A stretch of 64,000 bases of DNA from Dimorphilus gyrociliatus (lineage: Eukaryota; Annelida; Polychaeta; Dinophilidae), in the NCBI GenBank assembly GCA_904063045.1, contig CAJFCJ010000004.1:1543713-1607712 (forward strand), in the 5' to 3' direction. The notes beneath the pieces were generated by a model. That model ran no database searches. It saw nothing but the letters and a program-made list of their open reading frames with translations, and had not been told where the DNA came from. Of this stretch, positions 47,428-59,444 are shown piece after piece (position 1 is the first letter of the stretch; the number at the start of each line of letters is the position of its first letter). The translations under genes and the position numbers were made by a program.

Positions 47428-50400
47428 ATGGCGAGTGCGGTCGAAAATTCCCTCATTCGTGGTAAGTTTTTATTTACATCATTTTTCAGTATTTACGAAC
47501 GTAATTAATACAAATCCAACAAATTCTCCATTCGTAACTTAAGAAGTCCAAATGTACAAATTGTTCGTGTAAAAGCATAAAACTTTTAGGTATTAGGTTT
47601 TTTTTGGCATCTTTCGTCACTCTTTCCTCTCTCTCTCTCTCTTTCTCTCTCTCTTTTTCTTTCTCTCCTTCTACCTCCACCTCTCTATCTATCTCTGTGT
47701 TTCATATCTTGCCGCTACCTCTTTATTAGAGCAAAAGATTATCTAAAGTATATTATGAAGTATTTACTAAACGTGTCGTATTGAATTAGACAATAACTTT
47801 TATGACTGCAATCACTATTTACATTAATATGTTGATGTTGTAAAGCTCTGCTCAAATATACTTCGAGTGTCTACTCGAAAGCTTACAGGTAAATAACTCT
47901 TGCTCCCTAGACATGATAATTCGGTTGCTAAAAGAGATGATGCACCTGCCTATTTAAAAAAAAAGAAGCAAGACGTACTCATAAATCTATGTATAACTAT
48001 ATTAGCTTATTGGCGGCGTTTATGTACAGAATATATGTATATTTAAAGTGTGGGTATAAATCTTAACTTACCTTACAGCTTCTATTTACAATACTTATTT
48101 ATTTATTATATTTGTACTAAGAGTATAAAATATGAAGGAGAATGGAAATTAGCGAATAAGTATATACAGAGTAATAGAACATTTATATATTTATATTTTC
48201 CTTTCTGTTTTGCTACTACTGAAAGAAAACTGTTATCTATTGTCGAATCGCCGGGACTTGACCTCCCGACAGGACACGCGAGTATACAGACGTCGATAAA
48301 GATCTCATGTTCCGTAAAGGGGTAAAGAGAGAAAAGAGACGTTTTTCGCGTCATATATTTCCCCCTCGGGGTTAGGCGGAGAGTCGACGAGAAAACGCGT
48401 CTAACGCCAATTCGAATTCGAATTCGGTCTGTTAAGCGGAGCGTGCATTTCGCCTATGTCGTCTAGTTGGCAGTTTAATAGCCGAAATAATAACTGTGTA
48501 TGTATATGATTTTTTTCCAGCAGTTCGCGTGTGTGGGTTTGCATCCCTCCCATATCCCTCCTCTTTTCGTTTTTTTCTTTTTCCTTTTCCTCTTCGGTAA
48601 TTAGATAGGCTATAGGACAACTTTTTCAGAATTACTGCAGGTTTTTAACTTCTTATTAGGATAGGGGATTTAAGGGGTCAAATAAGAGAGAGTTAATTAA
48701 AGTTGTGCTAAAAAAAGGCGGGTAGCGCCTGCGCACCTGGATAGTATGTCCACGGGTTATGAGCAAGGTATGAAAGGAGGTTGTCGGCACCCGGAAGATG
48801 GACAAAGGTCAGGGAAGAGATGAAAATGGTGTAAAATCAGCGGGAGTTGACGAAAGCATTTCGTAATTTGACAGTAATGACAATGCGCTCCTCATTCCTT
48901 TCTTTTTCCCGTTCCTTCTTTTTTCTATTTACGCTTTCTTGCTTTTGTATTTTTCGGTCTGCGCGTGCGCAAACGAAACGGCTTGTTTATTCTGTAAGAC
49001 GTAATCGGCGAAATGAACTCTCTTCAACGCGGCGTCGTGTAATTACCGTTCAAACGGCTCGGGAAAACAAGCGCTAAACCGGTAGCGACTGTTCAAACAG
49101 TGTCATCGGGCGGTTCGTTAATGAGTTTTACTTCTTTATTTCTTACGTAAACGTCGACTATAACGTTCTTTATTCTTTTCACTCAATAGATAAATCCACT
49201 CAAAACATCTTCGCTTCTGCCAAACGTTTAGCCGGCAACGATTCATCTGATCAATCATCAAGATCTACACCATCCCCAACAACTCCCCCACCATCCTCAT
49301 CCATCTCATCGACACCCGTCGTCATTCCACCTCCGAGCAACGTCTACATGCATTCCACGGACGGAGGTCTTCTACAGTCTCATAGAAAACCGGAAGCACT
49401 CTGCCTGGTATGCGGGGACAGAGCTTCAGGAAAGCACTACGGGGTCCAATCGTGCGATGGTTGTCGCGGCTTCTTCAAAAGGTCGATCAGGAGAGAGATG
49501 GACGTCAAGTATGTTTGCAAAGAGAATGGTCAGTGTATCGTAGACGTAGCCAGGCGGAATCAATGTCAAGCGTGCAGATTTAGAAAGTGTAACGAAGTCG
49601 GTATGAAGAAAGAAGGTATGTACCCTGACTACCAAACACAATAAATAAGAAACTAATTAGTTATGTTTGGTCATATAATTCTTTCTAATCCAACCATCTA
49701 TCCATTCAGCTGTTCAGCACGAACGCGCTCCAAGATGCTATCAATACAAGAGGGAAAGTCCGGATTATTCCGGAGAGAAGAGGATGGAATATCCGGGAGT
49801 GTCTCCCTACAATGCAGCTTCCTTCCTCGACCGTGCCAGATTAGAGCACTATACGCACTTCCAACAATATAGCCCACCAGTAGGCCTGACGCCAGATATA
49901 GGCTATCACCATCCAGCAATTTTTGGCCCCCTACCGCTATTGCGGCCTACTTCTACATCCATTCAACCACCCGCTTCGCCAACGGTCGAAATCAAGGTGG
50001 AGGGGAAGGAATCTCCCGATGAGTCTAAAAAGCAAAACGGTACGTGGTTTTTGTTTCTTTCTCTGCAAACTTAAAAAAAATAAAAAGTAGGCGGAGAGAT
50101 GCCAAGCGGCGCGGCGCTTTTAACGACGACCAGCACGCGTCTTCAGCTGCCGCAGCTGTGTCGAACACGTTTCTTCGCGCGTTGACGCCCACCAATTTTG
50201 AAAAATCGTTTCAAAGTCATTTTTTAATCGATTATTTCATAATAAAAATTCCATTACAACGAATGAAATTTATCAATAGAATCAAGAGAACCAAAGGAAT
50301 CGGCGAAAAAAGACGATAAATCCCCCTCTAGTACTCAACAACCCTCGTCGACGTTTCCCTCAGTAGACGCCTTCCATTATTCGAACATTACAACAGAAAA

Positions 50401-51127
50401 TCTGTTTGAAACGGCCGCAAGGTACTTGTAAATAAAATACATTCAAAAGTCGGAGTGTATGAAACATATGTCGATATAATTGCAGGTTGCTATTCATGTC
50501 CGTGAAATGGGCTAGAAACATTCCGTCATTCCTTCAACTTCCGTTTAGAGACCAGGCAATTCTACTGGAAGAGAGCTGGAGCGATTTATTCATTTTAAGC
50601 GCAGCTCAATGGTCTCTTCCTATAGATATAGGCACTTTAGCAGCTTCCGCTTCAACAGCAGCAGATACTAGTGGAACTGAAAGAGCGTCTCTGATCGTGG
50701 GTCAACTACGAAGCTTGCAGGATGTACTTTCCCGATTTTCATCATTAAGAGTCGATGCAACCGAGTACGCATGCTTAAAGGCTATCGTCCTCTTCAAAAA
50801 TGGTAAGGAAATGAGAAAAATTGAATTAAATGCATTCCTCTTCTTTTCGCCACTTATTTTTTCTAATCCATATTATCCTGTACGACAGTGAGAGGATTAC
50901 GCGACGCTGCTCAAGTAGAAACGCTGCAGGATCAGGCACAATTAATGCTAAGCGAATACGCCTGTTCGCAATACCCAAATTCGAAAGTACGATTCGGAAA
51001 GATTCTCCTCTTATTACCAGCACTTAGAGCAGTTGGATCCAGGACAATTGAAGAGGTTTTCTTTAGAAAGACGATCGGTAGCATACCGATTGAGAGGCTG
51101 TTGTGCGACATGTTTAAATCTAGTTGA
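47428..51127 (+). CDS. NR2E: NR2E-group nuclear receptor, NR2E3/PNR-like, 495 aa
   Basis: Six exons close in phase: 47428..47461, 49190..49615, 49710..50039, 50280..50421, 50486..50802 and 50889..51127. After a Ser/Pro-rich N terminus the DNA-binding domain starts at Cys83 ([19 protein letters not shown]). The P-box is [11 protein letters not shown], and the second zinc module is CKENGQC...[14 protein letters not shown] long hinge follows. The ligand-binding domain begins near [19 protein letters not shown], continues [20 protein letters not shown] and CLKAIVLF, and ends [20 protein letters not shown]. These ligand-domain blocks are closer to vertebrate NR2E3 than to tailless/TLX. NR2E proteins are nuclear, DNA-binding and often repress transcription in photoreceptors and neurons. 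The P-box arginine is unusual. The first intron is 1.7 kb, others under 250 nt. Confidence 0.92.
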
Positions 51128-54100
51128 AGAGTTTATGCGTATTTGTGTGTGTATGTGTGCGTATGAGAGAGAAAGAAAGAAAGAAAGAAAGAAAACAAGA
51201 AAGAGGACGGATATGAATTGGAGCGTGAGGTAGAGACTTCATTAAATTTTGTTGCATATTCTATTTATTATTGCCGTTTCTATTATCTTAATCATTAACT
51301 GTGTACAAATATGAACATATTGTGTAGGGCGATAGACTAGGGGAAGTTTTACACTGTATGACCATTTGAAAGCGTACAGTTACTGTTTCAGAGTAAATAT
51401 GAACACATAAAAAAGAAAGAATAAACACTCTTTCGCGGGTTTTTTTTTTAATTCGCTCATTCCTATACGAACTGGCTAATTCCGCTACTAACTTCAAACG
51501 CCCGAGCCGGTCTCAAGCAGCACCTTTTAATATGACCCCGCCTAACCCCGCTGTTCAATCTCCAATTCGTTCCTATTATTGAGAACGTATGCGGAGGTCA
51601 AGAGAAGGTCGGTTAGGGTAGAAAGAAAGGAGGAGGGGAGGAAAATATTTTCATTTCTCTACTTTTTGAAAGAAAGGGGTAGGAGAGCGGCGAAGGAGAG
51701 AAAGATGCCTGAGAGTTTGGGACAGATGCGAATTTTCGCAGCATCTTTCGTTGATCGATCAAAAGAGAGCAGAGTCGGGGATGATCTCTATTCTACACGA
51801 CCATCGCATTAGTCTTTCCGGAGGCAGGGTCATGATTTTTTGTATAAAATGGAAGCCGAGAGACAAATTAAGGAAATTCCAGCGTGAAAGGGCAAAGTCG
51901 GATAAAATTTTTAGGAGGTATAAAGAGCTGTAGAAGGTATTGGATTGTTTACCAAACTAGACAAACACGACGTCAACCGAACGTCTCTTCAACAGACGCC
52001 CGCGTCACACGCCGCTCAAACTCGAGATAAGTCAAATAGACACTTTACCTCCGAGTCCTTAATGCAATAGTTAATCGCCGACATTTGACCTTTTCCGCTC
52101 CTTCTTCGTTGCGCCACGCTTAGCATCCGAATCAGATATGCAAATATACAAACTGACCGACGTTTAATAGACGCTTCCGAAGTCATTTGGGTGAGAAGAT
52201 AATTTTCTAAAAGTCTCCAACAACACAAGTGCATGTGCTGCCATCTACCGGACAACATCGGGAATCATTTCTTCCCCCCCTCCTTAAAAATTGTCGGTCC
52301 TACCCTCCCAAATCAATACTAAAGCGATATATTACAACTTCCTTCCGAATAATCAAACAATCATCGCTTTTCACATAATCTTCTTACGAAATCTGCTTAT
52401 TTTCGTAACTACATCTGTCTAAGACGGCTCTGTTCATATCATTAATAATAAATACAACAGTCACCTCTGTTAATTTTCGTGCCAGAACAGCGTAGGCTTG
52501 TTTTCTAAGTATAAAGTCAAGGTTATTTATTCACGCTTTACCAAGAACATAATATAAACCTTATATTATTGTTTTAGGACGGGAAAGCTAACACTAATTT
52601 TTGTTGATTATAAACTAAAAGGACGGCGTCACGATAAGTTTCCCCACAACTTCGGATGCCGTAAAGATTAAAGGAGACGGATTAAAGTAATACAGATGAT
52701 AAGTTCTGAATTTAGATAAAAAAGTTCTTAACGTCATTCGAAGACCTACTTTCCTAAAAGAATACACTACAGGAAACCCATTAGGGAAATTATAGGTGGG
52801 AACGTTAACAATGAATTGAATGAAACAAGAAGTAAACAATAGCACGAAGGCTCCTTTTGATAAAAAAAAGACCGAACAAAAAGTTCAAAATGAATCTATA
52901 CCATATATATATTTACGTATAAAACTATATTCTAATAGTATGTACATACATAGACATTACTATATGATAATAGAAAACATCTAAGTATAGATGTATAAAC
53001 ATTGCTTACACATATTAATTTATGTGTTTGTATACGTGTAAATGTACTGGTTGGGATTGTTTTCTAGAAAGCTTGAATTCAAGATGGGTTGCTTTCTTGG
53101 ACGCCATTTTGTAGACTTTATAGTTTCTGGAGTGCATGTTGTCTTTGAGATGTTTTTTTTAGATAATAAAACGACTAAAAAACATTAAATCTGCCAAGTA
53201 AAGTGCGTAAGAACCGCAATTCTGGAAAATACTATCTGGAAAACAACCATTTTCCTACCTTATACAAGAATATATAAACACATCTGCATTTATATGATAA
53301 CATATGTATGTATATAGTATATTTCTTTTCGTATAAAGTGTGCCATTGCAACCGAACCTTAATTTAAAAAAATATTCAATTTGCTAAATTGATAGCAGTC
53401 ACACTATACATTTTTTTTTAGATTTTATAATTTAGTCATTTTGTGAGTAATACGATAGCTAAGAGATCAAAGTTCCAATTCCTAGACACCAATAAAGTTA
53501 ATAGTTGATACTATAATATATGATAAATCTTTTTTTTTTATACACCACTGCATATTCGATATATTTATAGTTCTACTATTTAACAATTTTTATTGGATTT
53601 TTTTTCTCCTCTTTTTTCCCCTCATCTCCCGCCCCCCCGCCCTGAATATTCATTTATGTGATATATAAACAGTTTTTACAAACATATCATATATTCTTTT
53701 CTTTATAATTTATCCCTTTCTAGCGTTTTACCTACTTGAACTACTGAAATTGGTCTACGTAATTTCCTTTCCGTTAAGGGTCGACTATTACTCGTAATAG
53801 GCCTATGACAAATGGAATAGCTGTTTTTTTTTCTAGTTTGTCCAGAAGGAAGGTTTTTCAATAGATGGGATAGAGGCTGTTGTAGTCTATTATATGATCT
53901 ACTATCTCAAAGGCTGAAAACTTGTGATGGTAGACCCAATTCTTGAAAAACTTGCTAATATTCCTCTAGAATGGCTTCTTCCTATTTGGGTAAAAAGTTT
54001 TCTGCCACAGCATTTAAAAAGTAAATGAGGATTAGGTTAACATTATAGGAAAATTAAAACTTTGGTGTTTTATGAGACATTGAACGTTGTCATTAAGGAG

Positions 54101-55593
54101 AATGATTTCTTGGGAAAAAGAAAGGGTTTCCCGTCAATCTTCATCATATAATTTATCACTTTATTTAAATTCTTTACAAAAATAGACAGCTAATGAACCT
54201 TTTTTCTTAATCCCGTTATAAACACATTTAAATGGGCAACGTACGAAGAAAAGAAAAGAGAAAAGGGGAGCAAGGAAGAGAATAAATGTACGTAGGCATG
54301 TACGGGCAAATGTGTGCTTACAGACTCTACACCTATATATAGTATATATATATATAAATGCGTATGTACTTGTAATTAGAGATATAAAAAAAAAATGGGA
54401 GCTAGAAAGATAGGCATAGTAAATGAATAATAACAGACAGAAGGAAATAATAAATGTCAAATTAAGACAAACATGAATAAGATATAAAAGTACTGAAAGA
54501 ATATTTGTTGAATTAAGCTTTATCCTAACACCAGCGACGTTTGTAGTATTGCTATGCGTATTAATGTATGAAGATTATATATTTATTTATATTTACACAT
54601 TAGACCATAAAGTATTTTCGTCTTTCATCGACTTTGTTTAATAAAAACTAATTACCTACACGTTTATGTAATCTACTTATGAAACGAAAGATTATACAAA
54701 TTCTATATTTCTTTTTTTTTTATCTCTTCTATTTACAGTGTTAGTTTATAAAGTTTATGTGGTTCATGCGATAATTACATCTGGTACAATATGTAATAAA
54801 TAGTATTATTGGATATTATCATTCATTATCCTAATATACTATATTTAGTATAGGCTAGCTAATGTTCATATTTAAGTAGAAAATCTATTTGTATAGTATA
54901 GAGAGAGAGAAAAAGAGAGAGAGAGAGAGGGGGGGGGGGAAAGAGAAAGAGTGCATATAAGAAGAGTGAGAAGAAGTGGGTGGGTGAGAAAGAGGGAGCA
55001 GGAAAAAATAGTAGAAAGAAAAAGTCTCTTCTCTTCTTCTCTATCAACATTCTCCCCCACTCTCTCAATCTCTTCTTTACTTTTTTTTCTTTCATTCTCT
55101 TTGGGCACCTTACTGACTTTATACAGTAAATATTGTATGCATTATAAAGGTACATACATTTTAGACCATTATAAGTTTTTGCGATGAAACTACGTAGAAT
55201 AATATGGAAGGAATACGAATGGTAAAACTATAATATACGTCTTTGCGTTAGTATAATAATCAGAGATCAAAGACGGAGACCGACGGTTAGCTCGACGAAA
55301 GCCGTTTCCGATATAACGCGTTGTGGCGTCTGTTTTCAGCAAGAATAGAAAATCTTCGACCTTTTTACCACCGTCGTTACAATGTTATCTTTATCATTCA
55401 TCAACTGCTTGTGTAAACAGTACTTTAATTATCTCTCTTCAACCGTTATAATAAAGAAAAATGAAACAATTCTATTCTAAAAATTTCTTACCATTATTGT
55501 CACTCTCCTGGTCCACCTTGTAAAGGTTGCCTGGAAAATTTACAATGGTTCCCCATTATCCTCCCATTGCTGCTTACTTATTCCAAAAACTGA
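51128..55593. other. Long intergenic region after the NR2E gene
   Basis: About 4.5 kb, mostly AT-rich, with no gene recognised. Notable pieces are a GAAA run (about 51163-51196), a GACGCC at 51995-52000, a TGCCATCTACCGG motif at 52239-52251 and a purine GA/G run at 54901-54940. Frames such as 54859-55155 lie on the purine run and are not real. Confidence 0.45.
54901..54940. repeat. GA/G purine run
   Basis: GA repeats followed by a run of ten G's; strand-asymmetric purine tract in intergenic DNA. Confidence 0.85.
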
Positions 55594-55683
55594 TGACGTC
55601 AGCGCTCGAGAAACGTTTATTAAAGGGAGCGGCGCCGTCATATAGCGCTCCGATCTGAGCGTCTTCACTGTCCGTTCTACGCG
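55594..55683 (+). promoter_or_regulatory. CRE-bearing promoter and non-coding first exon of the neuropeptide gene
   Basis: A perfect TGACGTCA palindrome lies at 55594-55601. A short GC-rich stretch ends at a GTAGGT donor after 55683. The matching acceptor TTTTAG precedes the coding exon at 56349. CREs upstream are common in neuropeptide genes; the exon boundaries are inferred. Confidence 0.5.
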
Positions 55684-56358
55684 GTAGGTAAAACTTTTCC
55701 TATCATACTTTTTCTTCGTGTTTTTATGTTTGGAAAGTTAATTAATTTATTTTAAATTATTAATTTTAATAATACTTTAGTCAGTGTTTTCCTATTACAG
55801 ATCATTTTTAAGCTAAGATACTATATGCCTTGTGTATTCATTATAACTAAGTTAGTTTACGAGCTGTAAGCTAAAACCTATTGAGTTAGGCGCGTTCCAT
55901 TAAGCAAAAGCACTACGGATAAAGTCGCAGTAGCTTTTCCCTCTCCTTAAAAAAAACCAGCTATACACGCATATATAGTTATATTTATATATCTTCTACG
56001 TTTGTATGTATTGAGCTTATAAATTAAAAAAAAAAACTATAATTATATATGTAACAAAATGATGGAATAACTAAAAATGTCAACGATATTCCATCATTTC
56101 ACTCAATTTATTATAACAATCATTTATAGCTCTCTTCATAGTTCGATAATCCTAATAAAAACGTTACTTTTTTGTTGCCTTGTTCTCAATTAGAAAATTA
56201 TCTATTATAAAATCGTTCAGTAATTCATGAATTTAATTCTGTTCAGAAATCGCTTGGGATATGTAAATTAAGAAAAATTTTTACTACTGCTTCCAAAAAC
56301 AACACAATTTATTCTCCATTTTTCTTTTTTATTTCACTTTTCTTTTAGACAATCAACC

Positions 56359-56886
56359 ATGATGACATCGCTTTTCTTCGTTCTGGCGTGCCTCTTAAGT
56401 TTAGGCAGCTTGCAAGAGCAGGAAAACTGTAATAGGGCTCTTTGCGGTGCCTGTCACCTATTTCTATCCGTACCGCAAAATGAGTGTTGCACACAACCGG
56501 AAACAGCTCAACTTTGCGGTAGATGCTTAAATGGAGCCGAAAATTGCGACATAGACAAACGCTCTTCATCATTTTGGGACAAGAGAGCCAAGTTTATGCT
56601 TGGCAAAAGACCTTCGGAATTCTGGGAAAAGAGAGCAAAATTTATGCTAGGGAAGAGAGGACCAGCTTTCTGGGACGACGAAGAGAAAAGAGCAAAATTC
56701 ATGTTGGGAAAGAGGGCCAAATTTATGTTGGGAAAGCGAAGTCAATTCTGGGACAAAAGATCTGACTCTTCGGCTTTCTGGGAAGATGAAAAAGAGAAAA
56801 AATCAAAACGGGATGCTTCAGCAGCTAGTAGAATGCTGATGGATAAAAAACAAAAGTTCATGTTGGGCAAGAGGGCAGATGTATAA
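56359..56886 (+). CDS. AKFML-amide neuropeptide precursor (FLamide-like), 175 aa
   Basis: One coding exon. Signal peptide [18 protein letters not shown] is followed by a cysteine-rich spacer with C-x4-C-x2-C-x10-CC-x8-C-x2-C-x6-C. Then come repeated processing units: four copies of AKFMLGKR and one QKFMLGKR. Cleavage at KR and amidation on Gly would give AKFML-amide (and QKFML-amide). Between them lie acidic linker peptides that each carry Phe-Trp ([34 protein letters not shown]). The pattern resembles annelid AKYFL-amide (FLamide) precursors as I recall them, with Met for Phe/Tyr positions; the exact orthology is inference. Being a multi-copy amidated precursor is certain from the sequence. 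Five peptide copies with invariant KFMLGKR argue for strong purifying selection. Confidence 0.9.
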   Translation: MMTSLFFVLACLLSLGSLQEQENCNRALCGACHLFLSVPQNECCTQPETAQLCGRCLNGAENCDIDKRSSSFWDKRAKFMLGKRPSEFWEKRAKFMLGKRGPAFWDDEEKRAKFMLGKRAKFMLGKRSQFWDKRSDSSAFWEDEKEKKSKRDASAASRMLMDKKQKFMLGKRADV

Positions 56887-56910
56887 ATGCTCAGAATGTA
56901 AACATTAAAA

Positions 56911-56914
<4 letters not shown>

Positions 56915-56972
<58 letters not shown>

Positions 56973-57496
56973 TATATCCATATATATATATATATAAATA
57001 TATATATATATGGATATATACAATAAAGAATAGCAAGTATCTCTGTCAGTATACAATATACACATATACAAACATATATATATATATATATGTATGTATA
57101 TATATACTGTATAAATTATGAAGCAAACAAATAATACATAAATATATTACATAAAAATAAATACTTAAATATAAATAAAAATATATATTAATATAAATAT
57201 TAATATAAAAATTTATATACTGTATATATATATATATAGATGTACTTATTCCTATACTTATGTGTGTATATATACAGTATATATAAGTAAAAATGGATAA
57301 ATAAATAAAAATATACATACATAAATATATATATATATATATATATACTAATATATATATATATATATATACTAATATATATATATATATATATACTAAT
57401 ATATATATATATATATACTAATATATATATATATATATATATACTAATATATATATATATATATATATACTAATATATATATATATATATATATAA
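56915..57496. repeat. TA-rich simple-repeat block with ACTAAT-interrupted array
   Basis: A pure TA run lies at about 56915-56969. From about 57325 to 57496 TA runs are interrupted by ACTAAT at 57347, 57371, 57395, 57417, 57443 and 57469, a 22-26-bp period. Confidence 0.85.
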
Positions 57497-58254
57497 CTTA
57501 TATGTAATAATAAAACCGCTCTTTTTTTGCATTGTCAAGTGTGCAAATAGAAATCGAACGCTATTAACCGGGTTATTTGTCTTAAATAGATGTTTAACGG
57601 ATGATAATCGTGGCTTGTAGACGCGTAATACCTTCTTCCTTAAAAGCCTCTCGCCTTCGCCTACTAATTATATAGTTTCGATCGTCTTTTGTCATCTGAC
57701 ACCATCATCTTTTTATTTCGTTTAATATTTGCGCCGAGTCTTTCTTTTTCTAGCTTTTTTATCGATCTACATAGAATATTATACTTCTGCTAGTATAAAA
57801 GAAAATCGGCGCGTGTCAACACTAACCATTATCTTAGACATATAATAGTTCCTCCCCCTCTCATCTTCCATAACGCTCCAATTTATGTTTTTTTTTCAAA
57901 CACCAGCGTCTACTGGCACGCCCCCTCTCTTTTCTGCCCTCCGTCAGCATAATGGTTCGTTTGTCGACAAGTCATGCCATCTACATTCCAAACCTAATTG
58001 CTGTGCCCTCTTAGTTATATCAGTAATTTTGTGACCTCTAAATAATATCTATATTTAGAACTCTAAATAATTAATAAAACTTATTTTCACGTAGCTGATA
58101 ATCATATCGCTTGAATAAGTTCAAGTTCTTTTTATCGATTTTTATCAATTTCTTTTAAAAGCGATAACGTGGAATGTGATTTGTTAGTCACTAACCTGAC
58201 AATAGAATTGCTGTTAACAGTTATACATAACAATATATATCGAAAATCAGCAAA
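57497..58254. other. Intergenic region upstream of CTR1
   Basis: No gene recognised. A TGCCATCTA motif lies at 57975-57983. The last ~200 bp before the ATG presumably include the CTR1 promoter. Confidence 0.45.
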
Positions 58255-59203
58255 ATGGTTGAAAAGGCAGTTCTTTTATTGTCCCTAATTGCCTTTTTCG
58301 TCAGTCAGGTTGATTAATTCTTTTGCCTTTCTCATCTTATCTTTAATTTAACGCTCCAAAACCCATTATCTTCCATCAAGGTCGCAGAAGCAGCTGACGA
58401 GACTCATGCGAAAAGTTTAGCCTCAAATGAAGTCGAGGGTAAAATGGATCATTCCGGACATTCTATGAAAGTAAAAATTGAAATCACTGCTCTTCTAAGA
58501 AAGCAGCAAATCCAATTGTTCCCATTTTCACGTTTTCACATTCCAGATGTACTTCCACACCGATGTACACAATACAATTCTATTTAAGAAATGGCATACA
58601 ATGAATTGGAAAGGTGAGTATTATTTATTTAGCTCTAAAAAAGAACGCTGAATTTTCGATTATTTTTTGCTCTGTAAATAGAACTACTGGGCTCTTGCTT
58701 TGGACTGTTTTTTATAGGTATTATTTACGAAGCCTTAAAATTTCTTAGAGAATATTTGAAAAGGAGAATGGCACCAAAAAATAGTTTTACAATTAACCCA
58801 ACTGAATCAAAGACTAGAATTTGTGAGCAACCTTCAACGAGTCAGGGTCCAAAGTTAGTAATATTCGTAATTTTAATTTTTATAGATAGAAAACATATCA
58901 GCTATTATATATCTTTGCGTACAAAATAACGATTTATTATTTCTATTATTAAAAGGGTAAAAATTGACATAATTGTTTATAATGATCTAATTATACAGAT
59001 TTAAATCGATGCTGTCGCCCCAACATCTTGTCCAAACGTTCTTACATTTTATCCAAATATGGATAAGCTACAGTCTTATGCTGGTATTTATGACATATAA
59101 TGTCTATTTGTGTTTGGCAGTAGCTTTGGGGATGTCTGTCGGCTACTTCATATTTGCCTGGTATTCTCCTAACGTCCAAGATAAAAACGAACACTGTCAA
59201 TGA
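58255..59203 (+). CDS. SLC31A1: CTR1-type high-affinity copper transporter, 195 aa
   Basis: Five exons close in phase: 58255..58308, 58381..58470, 58547..58613, 58682..58853 and 58999..59203. A cleavable leader ([14 protein letters not shown]) precedes a short ectodomain with His/Met copper ligands, [13 protein letters not shown]. Three membrane helices follow: one around [20 protein letters not shown]; one around [17 protein letters not shown], which holds the essential Met-x3-Met-like pore motif (MLVFMTYN); and one with G-x3-G packing ([11 protein letters not shown]). It ends in EHCQ, close to the HCH copper-delivery tail of human CTR1. CTR proteins are trimers importing Cu(I) at the plasma membrane. 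The ectodomain is much shorter in Met/His repeats than vertebrate CTR1. Confidence 0.93.
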
Positions 59204-59444
59204 TCTCTCAAAGAAGTAAAGTACAGCCATCTATCGGCCAGAGAAAAGAGTTCTATGATTATGTGTTTTTATCAATTTTTTTTGTGATAATTAAACGTCT
59301 CGATTAAGTATGCATATTCAATAGATTTATCTTATAGCTGAAGGTTTTTTCTACATAAAAGTATGTAATAAATGTAAATTGGCACAATGCGTATTGATAA
59401 ATTTACCAAAATTAGATAGCAATATTAAATTATGAATAGATTTA

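Noticed and set aside
48216-48300. tRNA-like T-arm on the minus strand (a GTCAAGT loop between GGGAG and CCC-type arms)
   Set aside because: No pairing acceptor stem, D-arm or anticodon arm at the right spacing could be found.
54859-55187. Overlapping frames on both strands at the purine run
   Set aside because: Low-complexity Ser/Leu/Phe or Glu/Arg/Lys translations of a GA/CT tract.
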